A program made the position numbers and the translations under genes. Shown here piece by piece: positions 1 through 6,294 of a DNA stretch of 7,934 nucleotides. Numbering within the stretch: the first letter of the stretch is position 1; every line of letters starts with the position of its first letter. Below the pieces are notes generated by a model. That model was not told where the DNA came from and ran no database searches. It saw nothing but the letters and a program-made list of their open reading frames with translations. The stretch covers positions 1 to 7,934 of the forward strand of contig JAGVKR010000124.1 in the NCBI GenBank assembly GCA_020050375.1, read 5' to 3'. Source of the stretch: Planctomycetales bacterium (GTDB lineage: Bacteria; Planctomycetota; Planctomycetia; Planctomycetales; Planctomycetaceae).

Positions 1-1473
1 CACGATCGCCTTCGATTCCTGTCCGCGCTGGTCTTTGATGCGGGCGAGGTTTCCAAACCCGAAACCTTCCAGTTGCCAGATCAATTGCAGGCTGACGTCG
101 TTGCGCAGACTCCATTGGTTGATGCTCGAATCGGAGCCGGTGCCGAAAATGCCGAACTGCGACATCATCCCGCCGGGCGTCTGGAAACCGGTGACCAGAA
201 CCATCGGCAACAGCGGACGGTTCTTTTCCCGGCGGACTCCCACTTCGGCCGCCCGGACTCGAGCCGCACTGGCGGGAATCTCGGGGCGGTGCGCCACGCC
301 GATCGCAATCAGTTCATCGAGCGGCCGCTCGAGGTCGATCAGCGTGATCTGCAAATGATCGCTTTCGATCGGAACGACGACGGCGCTCGGATCGAGTCGC
401 AGAACCTGCGTCAGATCGGCGCTCGAGACGCGCCACCGTTCGCGGGCCGACACCGAACGCTGCTGGAGGCTCGCGTGCAGCCGTCTGGCGCGCGCGACTT
501 CGACCGTCGGAATCAGATCGCGCGATAATTCTTCAAGTCGAGCCACGAGTTTCGAGGAGCGCTCGACGACATTCAGCGCGGCGGCGTACTGTCCGCGATG
601 CTGGTGAACGTCGAAATACGCGTTTGCGGTTGCAAGCAAAGCATCGTTCTTCGCGGTCTGGATATCAGCGCGCTGCGCGTCGAGCGTCTGCCGCGCGGCA
701 AGCGGCTGAAAGATCACGTCCGTCAGATTGACGGTTTGAAAGAAGCTTCCATAGCCGTAGAAGTAGTTCAGATTCTGATTGAGCGGCCCGCCCGGCGTCG
801 GTCCGCCGTAGCGGGGGTTGTTCACCCCGTAGTTGAAATCGGGGCCAAAACCATCGTGCCGGTAGTACAGGGCACCGAGGTCGAAATACGGAACCCAAAG
901 CAGTTGCGCGCGCTGAAGCTGCGCCTCGGCCACCCAGGCACTGGCCTGCGCCGCAGCGACGACCAGGGGGCGCGCATCAGCCAGTCGCAATGCGACGGCC
1001 AGGTTGATCGGAAACGGATGATCTCCGTCAGCAAGCGGTGCTGGTTCCAGACTCAGAGCGACTTCGCCCGGCGATTCCGGCAGATCGGCGGGAGGCAGGC
1101 CCTCATTGGAACCGCTGAATTCGTCAGGCCGATCACCTGAACGTTGTTCGCCAGAAGACCCTCGCGGCCGAGCGATTTCATCGCGTCTCTCGGAATCTGG
1201 TCGTGTTCCCGCGGACGAGCCGGATTCAATCGACGATCGGTCGTCAATGCCTCCCACAGGTTGCTCTGCCGAGCAGAGTTGAAACGCCGATCCAGTGGCC
1301 GCGGCGTCTTCGCCTGGCTCTGGACGTTCGCGCGCCGTCTGCTCTTGAAGCAGCAACGGTGCCGGTTTCTGGACCGATGGACGTAATGCGGACTGATTTC
1401 CGACCGAAGCGCACGACAGTTCGCAAAACGCCAATGCCAACAGCACGAAACTGCATCGGCGATTGGAAGACAT
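1..1473 (-). CDS. TolC-family outer-membrane efflux protein (3' end missing)
   Basis: This is an outer-membrane channel protein of the TolC family, which forms trimeric beta-barrel/alpha-helical ducts through which inner-membrane pumps or type I secretion systems export substrates. The frame is open from the start codon to the window edge, giving at least 491 residues; probably about 100-150 C-terminal residues are missing. Residues 1 to about 22 (MSSNRRCSFVLLALAFC...) look like a signal peptide. Residues about 25-150 are rich in Pro, Glu, Ser, Gly and Arg and look disordered. The TolC repeat then begins (INLAVALRLADA, about 156) with an Ala/Gln/Glu-rich helix (VAEAQLQRAQLLWVPYFDLG) leading into barrel strands. 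A second helical pair follows (NDALLATANAYFDVHQHRGQ, about 276-295), and the second structural repeat starts near 380 (VAHRPEIPASAARVRAAEV). The ATG at 1473 is chosen because it starts the signal peptide, but it has no clear Shine-Dalgarno and the frame stays open to another ATG at 1620. The family call is firm; the substrate is unknown. Confidence 0.88.
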   Translation of the reverse strand, partial: MSSNRRCSFVLLALAFCELSCASVGNQSALRPSVQKPAPLLLQEQTARERPEPGEDAAATGSAFQLCSAEQPVGGIDDRSSIESGSSAGTRPDSERRDEIARPRGSSGEQRSGDRPDEFSGSNEGLPPADLPESPGEVALSLEPAPLADGDHPFPINLAVALRLADARPLVVAAAQASAWVAEAQLQRAQLLWVPYFDLGALYYRHDGFGPDFNYGVNNPRYGGPTPGGPLNQNLNYFYGYGSFFQTVNLTDVIFQPLAARQTLDAQRADIQTAKNDALLATANAYFDVHQHRGQYAAALNVVERSSKLVARLEELSRDLIPTVEVARARRLHASLQQRSVSARERWRVSSADLTQVLRLDPSAVVVPIESDHLQITLIDLERPLDELIAIGVAHRPEIPASAARVRAAEVGVRREKNRPLLPMVLVTGFQTPGGMMSQFGIFGTGSDSSINQWSLRNDVSLQLIWQLEGFGFGNLARIKDQRGQESKAIV

Positions 1474-1793
1474 GGCGTCGATGCATATGGTCTTGGTGAA
1501 CGGATATCGACGTGTCCTCAATATCGGCCGACTCTGACGGAAAATCCAACGATTCCAGTTATGCCGCATGTGCGGGCGCGATAATCTCGGCAAAATGGCA
1601 CGAATGGACGGCCGGAACATTTTCCGTTCACGACAACAGGACGCGGCCGGACGACGCAGCCCGCCCAAATTGGGAATGACGCCTCAGCTTTGTCAGGTTC
1701 CAATCCAGAAGCTTTGACAGGTCGCCGAGGGCGAACACGCGAGTACACGGCGCGCTCAAGAGCTCAGCGAGAATTTTTCCGGGCGTGAGAAAT
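1474..1793. other. Intergenic region between the sthA stop and the TolC-family start
   Basis: These 320 bases hold no convincing gene. A 76-codon minus-strand reading frame (1518-1748) has an Arg/Pro-rich composition and no family resemblance. The region should carry the promoter of the TolC-family gene, but I see only weak matches to -35/-10 boxes. It contains a 13-bp imperfect direct repeat (1686-1722) and a small dyad, CCCAAATTGGG, at 1664-1674. No stem followed by a T-run, which would mark a terminator for sthA, is visible. Confidence 0.6.
1686..1722. repeat. Pair of 13-bp direct repeats, 24 bp apart
   Basis: AGCTTTGTCAGGT (1686-1698) and AGCTTTGACAGGT (1710-1722) match at 12 of 13 positions, with starts 24 bp apart. 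They lie between sthA and the TolC-family gene, about 215-250 bp upstream of the latter's ATG. Tandem half-sites on nearly the same DNA face could be a regulator binding site, but this is inference and the second copy contains a TTGACA-like string by itself. Confidence 0.4.
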
Positions 1794-3194
1794 TCAACCG
1801 GCGTCGCGCTGGCGAAAAGCGTCGAATGTCGCGTACTTGTAGAGATCGCCCAGGGTTGGGTAATTGAAGCACGTGCAACGGAACAAACTGGCGTCGGATT
1901 CCGTCAGCATCGCGATCAGGCCGATATGCACCAGTTCCGTGGCGTGTTCGCCGAGCACATGGGCGCCAAGCAGTCGCATGTCGGCACGCCGAAACAGCAG
2001 TTTGAGAAATCCGGCGTCATCACCCATGATATGTCCGCGCACGTTGTCGACATATCGGGCCCGCCCCACGACGTAGTCCACGCCTTGGCTCTTCAGTGCC
2101 TCCTCCGTATCGCCCACCATGCTGACTTCGGGAATGGTATAAATCCCGGTGGGAAGGACCCGGGTCATGCTTCGTTTCAGCGGTTCGTCGAAGGCGTGGC
2201 TCATGGCCACGCGCGCCTGCAAAATGCCGGTCGCCGCCAGAGCCGGCGGCCCGACGACATCCCCCGCGGCATAGATGTGAGGCGTACTGCTTCGGCCTTG
2301 GGCATCGACCGGAATCAGATTGCGCGGTCCGGGCGTGATCCCCGCGGCGGCAAGATTCAACTCGGCTGTGTTGCTCGATCGTCCTGCGCAAACCAGCACC
2401 GCATCGCACGCGAGTCTCAAGCCGGAAGTCAACTGGACCGTCACTACGCCGGGCTGCGACACGTCGCATTGAACCGCCCGCTCTTTCCAGTGAATCTTCA
2501 CTCCACTGGCGGTCATGGCGCCGGCCAGGGCGCGGGACACCTCTCCGTCGAGAAACGGCAGGAGAACGTCTCGGCCATCCACGAGATGGACTTCGGTCCC
2601 CATCGCCGCAAACGTCGAAGCGTACTCGCTTCCGATCACCCCGCCGCCGATCACGATGAGCCGCTTCGGAATGTCAGTGATTTGCAGAAGCTCATCGGAG
2701 TCGTAGACGCGGTCATCTTCAAAGGGAAACTCCGGCGGATGCCAGGGAGAAGATCCGGTCGCGATGAGAATCTTGTCGCCGCGCAAGAGAACGTCACTTC
2801 CATCGGCTCCAGCGACGCGGATCGTGTGCGGATCGACGAAACTCGCCGTTCCCTGAAATCGTTCGACATGATCTCGTTCGAGCCGGTTCTCGATGCGTTG
2901 CCGTTCGTCGGCCATGACATCGTTGCGGTGATACGTGAACTCGTTGATCGTCGCATCACGGCGCAACGACAGATCCACACCGTACAACTTGCGGGAACGC
3001 CAACCGGAGAGCGCCAAAGCCGTCTCACGGAGCGTTTTGCTGGGGATCGTGCCCGTGTTGATTCCAGCCCCGCCGAGCGAGGCGCGCCGTTCCACGAGAG
3101 CCACGCGTTTCTGAAAGTCCGCTGCCAGTTCGGCGCCGGTGGTTCCTGCCGGACCGCCACCGATGACAACGAGGTCGTAAGAATTCAATGTCAT
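1794..3194 (-). CDS. sthA: Soluble pyridine nucleotide transhydrogenase (Si-specific NAD(P)+ transhydrogenase)
   Basis: This cytoplasmic FAD enzyme transfers hydride between NADPH and NAD+, and in known bacteria it mainly drains excess NADPH. From the ATG at 3194 it has 466 residues, the same length as Escherichia coli SthA. The FAD-binding GGGPAGTTGA is at about 12-21 and Glu35 ends the second strand. The active-site segment GGAGINTGTIPSKTLRE (about 41-57) replaces the CxxxxC of dihydrolipoamide dehydrogenase with Gly44 and Thr49. The NAD(P)-binding GGGVIGSEYAS is at about 183-193, PTGIYTIPEVSMVG at about 348-361 and the second FAD contact YAAGDV at about 308-313. The C-terminal dimerisation part has FNYPTLGDLYKYATFDAF (about 443-460), where the catalytic His of disulfide reductases is absent, as in SthA. 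An in-frame GTG at 3311 would add 39 residues before the flavin fold and is unlikely; neither start has a clear Shine-Dalgarno. Large gaps on both sides suggest it is transcribed alone. Confidence 0.92.
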   Translation of the reverse strand: MTLNSYDLVVIGGGPAGTTGAELAADFQKRVALVERRASLGGAGINTGTIPSKTLRETALALSGWRSRKLYGVDLSLRRDATINEFTYHRNDVMADERQRIENRLERDHVERFQGTASFVDPHTIRVAGADGSDVLLRGDKILIATGSSPWHPPEFPFEDDRVYDSDELLQITDIPKRLIVIGGGVIGSEYASTFAAMGTEVHLVDGRDVLLPFLDGEVSRALAGAMTASGVKIHWKERAVQCDVSQPGVVTVQLTSGLRLACDAVLVCAGRSSNTAELNLAAAGITPGPRNLIPVDAQGRSSTPHIYAAGDVVGPPALAATGILQARVAMSHAFDEPLKRSMTRVLPTGIYTIPEVSMVGDTEEALKSQGVDYVVGRARYVDNVRGHIMGDDAGFLKLLFRRADMRLLGAHVLGEHATELVHIGLIAMLTESDASLFRCTCFNYPTLGDLYKYATFDAFRQRDAG

Positions 3195-3522
3195 TGCAAA
3201 CGAGTCACGTTGAATGCTTGAGGTCGCAGCAGGACGGTTGCCGGACGTCACCGCGTCGCACGGGCTTTGTTTCCGGCTGCCGTGCGCAACTTTCCTGGTG
3301 CGCAAACCCACAATCGGTCGGAATGCGACAGTGCCTGGTTACTGTCCTCGATCGAGCTGATCTTGTCGTGTTCGGGCGTTTGTGACAAGTGCCCTGCTGG
3401 AGAACGCGCCTCGATCGCTGGGATCCGGCAATTTGTCCGTAGCTGGAGCCGATCAATTAACGGCGGCGCGACTGTTTCTGTGCACCGGGGACCGAGATCC
3501 GGGCGGCACAATCCGGCGAGAC
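3195..3522. other. Intergenic region between the AmpH-like hydrolase gene and sthA
   Basis: These 328 bases hold no gene I can support; the short reading frames on both strands have unstructured, Arg-rich translations. It should contain the sthA promoter. The best candidate on the minus strand is TTGTCA (3383-3388) with a 17-bp spacer to CAAGAT (3360-3365); the -35 box is good but the -10 box matches at only three positions. A partial dyad, GCCGATCAATTAACGGC, lies at 3448-3464 without a following T-run, so it is not a clear terminator for the hydrolase gene. Confidence 0.5.
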
Positions 3523-4686
3523 CTATTGGTTCTCGGCGTCCAATTCGTCCTCCGGCACGGGGGGCTCGTCGTTGGGGGTCACGCCGGCCAGGGCGGTCAG
3601 AAGGGCGCGTCCCACTCCGGTCGCCTGAGACTTGCCGCGATTGGCCATCACCACAACCCCCAGGTGTCGTCCCGGGTTCATCCCGATGTACGTTGCAGTC
3701 CCTTCCAGCCCGCCGTTCTTGTCGATGACAAGCTCCCCGTGCAGATGGACGCGCTGCCAGGCCAGGCCCTGCATCATGGTCTCTGAAGCCTTGAAGTACG
3801 GCTTCTGGGCGAATTGCATGGCTCCGACAATCAGCGGGTGATTCGGAACCTGCCCCAGATTGGCGGCAAGAAACTTTCCCATGTCGCGCCCCGAAGAGCA
3901 GAGCCGACCTCCGGCAGGCCAGCCACTATTTGACATCGTTCGCTCCACCGGATGACCATTGGCCCCATAGCCCTGCACGAGACGCCCGGCGGCCCGTTCG
4001 GGGATCTCGAAAAATGTGCTCTGCATTTCCAGGGGATGCAAAAACTGGCGGTCCCACACCTCCTGCAGCGGCTGACGCTCCTCGGCCGCAATCGCGTTCC
4101 CCAAAACTCCCAACGCCAGATTCGAGTACAGGCTCTTGGTGCCCGGCGGATAGGCCGCCTTCCAGTGGACCAGCCATTCCATGACGAGCCGGTGGTTCCA
4201 GGGGCCACGCGGATGCGCCCCCGGCGTTCGCGGCAGACTCGAGCTGTGGGTGGCGAGTTGCTCCAGCGTGACGTGACGAATGTCGCCCCCTTCGCGGAGC
4301 AGCGGCAGATACTTATCAACCGGATCATCGAGCCGCATCCGACCGCGCTCGACTTCAATCGCCAATGAGGTGGTGGCAAAGACTTTCGTGATCGACGCCA
4401 GTTCGAAGATCGAGTCGGGAGTGACGGCCATGCGACGCGCCCGATTCGCCTCGCCGAACGGGAAGAACTCTGTCGCCCCTTCCCGGTGAACGACGACGAT
4501 CGTCCCGGGGGGCTGGTACTTTTCGATCCAGGGACGGACCACTGAATTCACGATCTGCAACGTCGGCTCGACTGCTTTTTGACGGCCCGACGGCAGCGCA
4601 CCTGCCGGCGCTTGCGCGAACGCGGTGGAGCGTGAGCCGGAAACGAACAGACACGCCATCGCCGCCGCTAAGAGTCGCATGAACAT
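3523..4686 (-). CDS. Secreted AmpC/AmpH-like serine hydrolase (beta-lactamase family)
   Basis: This is a penicillin-binding-protein-like serine hydrolase of the class C beta-lactamase superfamily. Relatives include AmpC beta-lactamases, DD-peptidases such as AmpH, and esterases; the closest feel is AmpH (LATHSSSLPRTPG, PGTKSLYSNLALGVLGNAIA). The chosen ATG at 4686 gives 387 residues and begins a clean signal peptide (MFMRLLAAAMACLFVSG... with cleavage near AFA/QA), so the enzyme acts in the periplasm or outside. An in-frame GTG at 4740 would add 18 polar residues before it. Catalytic motifs are SITK (98-101, nucleophile Ser98 and Lys101), YSN (187-189), and KNGG (323-326) in place of the usual KTGG, followed by an antiparallel edge strand TATYIGMNP. 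After ALLTALAG the protein ends in an acidic, Pro-rich tail of about 20 residues (DEPPVPEDELDAENQ). It diverges from the YjdF-like gene. Resistance to beta-lactams should not be assumed; peptidoglycan peptidase or esterase activity is equally possible. Confidence 0.88.
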   Translation of the reverse strand: MFMRLLAAAMACLFVSGSRSTAFAQAPAGALPSGRQKAVEPTLQIVNSVVRPWIEKYQPPGTIVVVHREGATEFFPFGEANRARRMAVTPDSIFELASITKVFATTSLAIEVERGRMRLDDPVDKYLPLLREGGDIRHVTLEQLATHSSSLPRTPGAHPRGPWNHRLVMEWLVHWKAAYPPGTKSLYSNLALGVLGNAIAAEERQPLQEVWDRQFLHPLEMQSTFFEIPERAAGRLVQGYGANGHPVERTMSNSGWPAGGRLCSSGRDMGKFLAANLGQVPNHPLIVGAMQFAQKPYFKASETMMQGLAWQRVHLHGELVIDKNGGLEGTATYIGMNPGRHLGVVVMANRGKSQATGVGRALLTALAGVTPNDEPPVPEDELDAENQ

Positions 4687-4751
4687 CGGAGTGGTCTCTG
4701 GAAGGTCTCGACTTGCGGTTTGGGACTTGCTTCGCTGCACATGCCATCAGT

Positions 4752-4768
4752 CTAACTCTCGCGGTTAG
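4752..4768. repeat. Small inverted repeat in the divergent promoter region
   Basis: CTAAC (4752-4756) and GTTAG (4764-4768) form a 5-bp dyad around a 7-nt centre, about 65 bp upstream of the hydrolase ATG in the spacer it shares with the divergent membrane-protein gene. The 237-bp spacer (4687-4923) must hold promoters for both genes. An exact TTGACA occurs at 4841-4846 on the plus strand, but no matching -10 box lies 16-18 bp downstream. An operator role for the dyad is only a possibility. Confidence 0.25.
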
Positions 4769-4887
4769 GACAATAAATCCCAGTCACCATGAAGCATTCC
4801 GGCCTGTTGGACCGCGCCGCGATATTGGCGAACATCGAAATTGACATCATGCGAGGAATAACGAGTGGCTGATCTGGATCAACATGG

Positions 4888-4900
4888 TTGTTGATTCGAA
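4888..4900 (+). repeat. 13-nt repeat copy A upstream of the YjdF-like gene
   Basis: TTGTTGATTCGAA here is identical to 6262-6274. This copy ends 23 nt before the ATG of the YjdF-like gene; the other ends 20 nt before the GTG of the M28 peptidase. A shared position relative to the start codon suggests a leader or promoter element, although one 13-mer match in about 8 kb is close to what chance would give. Confidence 0.35.
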
Positions 4901-4923
4901 CTCATGGACAGTAATGTTTACCT

Positions 4924-5583
4924 ATGAGAATTCTCCCCCGCGATCGTTTCCAGCGGTCTCTGTTCATCCTGTTCCTAGTGTGCGTCGGCGCGAGTTGGGT
5001 CAGGCCGCCGTATATGCAATTCCTGCTGATGCAGCACGTGCCGACGATCCTGGCCGGGCTGCTGTTGGGGTACCTCTCGAATCGTTTCTCGATCAGCCGC
5101 CTCAGCTTCACTTCGATCACCCTGTTTTTGATGCTGCATACGCTGGGGGCCCGTTACCTTTATTCGTACGTGCCTTATGACGCGTGGTTCGAGACTCTGC
5201 TGGGGATCAACATCACCGAGACATTCGGATTCCAGCGCAATCATTACGACCGGCTGGTTCATTTCTCGTATGGACTCTTGCTGGCAGTTCCGATCCAGGA
5301 ATTCGAACGCCGACATATGAGGCTTTCGTTCTGCCTGTCATCGGTCCTGGCGATCGAATGTATTCTCGCAACGAGCGCCGGATACGAGCTCATTGAATGG
5401 CTCGTCGCCGTGGTCTTCACTCCCGAATGGGCCGATCAGTTCCTCGGGCACCAGGGGGACATGTTCGACGGCCAGAAAGATACGGCACTGGCAACGGCCG
5501 GAGCCATTTTGTCCATCGGTGCTCTCGCATTGATCACGCGCTGGCAAGCTGACGAGCGAACGGCAACTGGTATCCCCGGCTGA
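4924..5583 (+). CDS. YjdF-like inner-membrane protein (DUF2238)
   Basis: This is a polytopic membrane protein of the YjdF/DUF2238 family; the family's biochemical role is not known to me. Its 219 residues are close to the roughly 210 of Escherichia coli YjdF. Hydrophobic segments lie at about 12-25, 39-52, 60-78, 111-124, 136-165 and 187-205, suggesting five or six membrane spans. Conserved family blocks are visible: LHTLGARYLYSYVPY (71-85), the polar RNHYDRLVHFSYG (105-117), YELIEW (154-159) and GHQGDMFDGQKDTALATAGA (175-194). The His, Asp, Glu and Gln residues in these blocks look like a buried polar or metal site, which is inference. The ATG at 4924 gives the family-like N-terminus with a basic leader (MRILPRDRFQR) before the first span; no good Shine-Dalgarno precedes it. 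It is divergent from the secreted hydrolase, and the next gene starts 278 bp downstream. Confidence 0.88.
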   Translation: MRILPRDRFQRSLFILFLVCVGASWVRPPYMQFLLMQHVPTILAGLLLGYLSNRFSISRLSFTSITLFLMLHTLGARYLYSYVPYDAWFETLLGINITETFGFQRNHYDRLVHFSYGLLLAVPIQEFERRHMRLSFCLSSVLAIECILATSAGYELIEWLVAVVFTPEWADQFLGHQGDMFDGQKDTALATAGAILSIGALALITRWQADERTATGIPG

Positions 5584-5600
5584 CAGGAATGCGGCCCTTG

Positions 5601-5659
5601 GGCGTCAGGACCCTGGCGAAAGGGCGATCTCCGGCACTTCGCGGTCATGGCCTGACGCC
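5601..5659. repeat. 9-bp perfect inverted repeat downstream of the YjdF-like gene
   Basis: GGCGTCAGG (5601-5609) and CCTGACGCC (5651-5659) are exact reverse complements, separated by 41 nt, beginning 17 nt after the YjdF-like stop codon. A nested CCCTT/AAGGG pair (5595-5599 and 5620-5624) would compete with it. There is no T-run after the right arm, so it is not a standard intrinsic terminator; it could be a transcript-end stem or chance. The rest of the 278-bp spacer before the ferredoxin shows no gene. Confidence 0.3.
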
Positions 5660-5850
5660 AGATGGGCAACCATGAGCGACGCCGTCGGAAGGCTACGATT
5701 GTGCGTCTGTAGCCATGTGAAATGCGCTTTTCGTTGGAAGTCGCCGCGTCCGCCTCGGCTGCAGAGAAGGCCGTAGCGAATTGTCGTCGCAGGGGGCGCT
5801 CGAATACAATCCTTTTCCAGCATCGCTTGTTGCGCCAGCATCGTTCAACA

Positions 5851-5856
5851 GGGAGA
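5851..5856 (+). promoter_or_regulatory. Ribosome binding site that fixes the ferredoxin TTG start
   Basis: GGGAGA here contains a GGAG core six nt before the TTG at 5862. It is one of the two best Shine-Dalgarno matches in the window. The alternative ATG at 5781 in the same frame has nothing comparable and would add 27 residues unlike any ferredoxin. Confidence 0.7.
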
Positions 5857-5861
5857 ACCCA

Positions 5862-6218
5862 TTGCCAAAGCTCACAGTCGAGGGAGTCGGTGAATTCGAA
5901 GTCGCGAAGGATAAGCGCCTCGTATTGGCCCTTGCGCAGGACGCCGGTATCGATCAGTTGCACGCCTGCGGCGGCCACGCGCGCTGCACGACCTGCCGCG
6001 TCGAATTCGTGGCGGGCGAACCGGCCCGCATGACGGTTGCCGAGCGCGACGTGCTTGCGGCGCGAAGCCTGACGGGCGTTCGCTTGAGTTGCCAGATCGT
6101 TTGCGAACACGACATGACGGTTCGCGCCATCAGTCGTCTGGCCGGAAGCGGGAGAAAGGACGCCGGGCACGCGCCGAGTGCGGAGATCGAGCCGCCGCCC
6201 GAATGGATCAACAATTGA
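5862..6218 (+). CDS. 2Fe-2S ferredoxin
   Basis: This is a small cytoplasmic electron carrier of the plant/adrenodoxin-like 2Fe-2S fold. Starting at the TTG it has 118 residues and opens directly with the first beta-strand (PKLTVEGVGEFEV). The cluster ligands are Cys36, Cys42 and Cys45 (HACGGHARCTTCRVEF, spacing C-x5-C-x2-C) and Cys77 (RLSCQIVC), 31 residues further on; Cys81 is an extra cysteine four residues later. The segment MTVAERDVLAARSLTGVRLSCQ is typical of the family. A Gly/Pro-rich tail (AGSGRKDAGHAPSAEIEPPPEWINN) follows the fold and resembles the tail I associate with planctomycete ferredoxins. The partner reductase or oxidase is not in the window, so the pathway is unknown. The upstream in-frame ATG at 5781 is rejected because only the TTG has a good ribosome binding site and the family-like N-terminus. 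The next gene begins 76 nt downstream and may be cotranscribed. Confidence 0.92.
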   Translation: MPKLTVEGVGEFEVAKDKRLVLALAQDAGIDQLHACGGHARCTTCRVEFVAGEPARMTVAERDVLAARSLTGVRLSCQIVCEHDMTVRAISRLAGSGRKDAGHAPSAEIEPPPEWINN

Positions 6219-6261
6219 AGGCGTAGAAGGCAAAGGTCAGGCACGACCCGGCCTACAGCGA

Positions 6262-6274
6262 TTGTTGATTCGAA
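6262..6274 (+). repeat. 13-nt repeat copy B upstream of the M28 peptidase gene
   Basis: TTGTTGATTCGAA, identical to 4888-4900, lies between the ferredoxin stop and the peptidase GTG, just before its ribosome binding site. The flanks of the two copies are not alike beyond the 13 nt, so this is not a longer duplicated segment. Confidence 0.35.
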
Positions 6275-6282
6275 ATCTTGAT

Positions 6283-6287
6283 AAGGA
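6283..6287 (+). promoter_or_regulatory. Ribosome binding site that fixes the peptidase GTG start
   Basis: AAGGA lies seven nt before the GTG at 6295, an ideal spacing. It supports starting the peptidase at this GTG, where the signal peptide begins, rather than at the in-frame ATG at 6178, which overlaps the ferredoxin gene. Confidence 0.7.
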
Positions 6288-6294
6288 AGCTCCT

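Noticed and set aside
73..1140. Plus-strand frames of 151 and 180 codons (73-528 and 598-1140)
   Set aside because: Both are antisense to the TolC-family gene, whose minus-strand frame is continuous from 1473 to the window edge and matches the family throughout.
1664..1674. Short dyad CCCAAATTGGG in the intergenic region
   Set aside because: Arms of five bases around one base are too short to fold as RNA and too common to call an operator.
1785..3221. A 478-codon open frame on the plus strand opposite sthA
   Set aside because: It lies almost entirely antisense to sthA, whose family motifs are unmistakable. Its translation has no recognisable domain, and such shadows are common in GC-rich genes.
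3360..3388. Possible sigma-70 type promoter for sthA (TTGTCA, 17 bp, CAAGAT)
   Set aside because: The spacing is right but the -10 box is poor, and such partial matches are easy to find by chance, so it is mentioned only in the description of the spacer.
5436..6233. A 265-codon open frame on the minus strand opposite the ferredoxin
   Set aside because: It is antisense to the YjdF-like C-terminus and the whole ferredoxin gene. Its Arg-rich translation shows no fold or family features.
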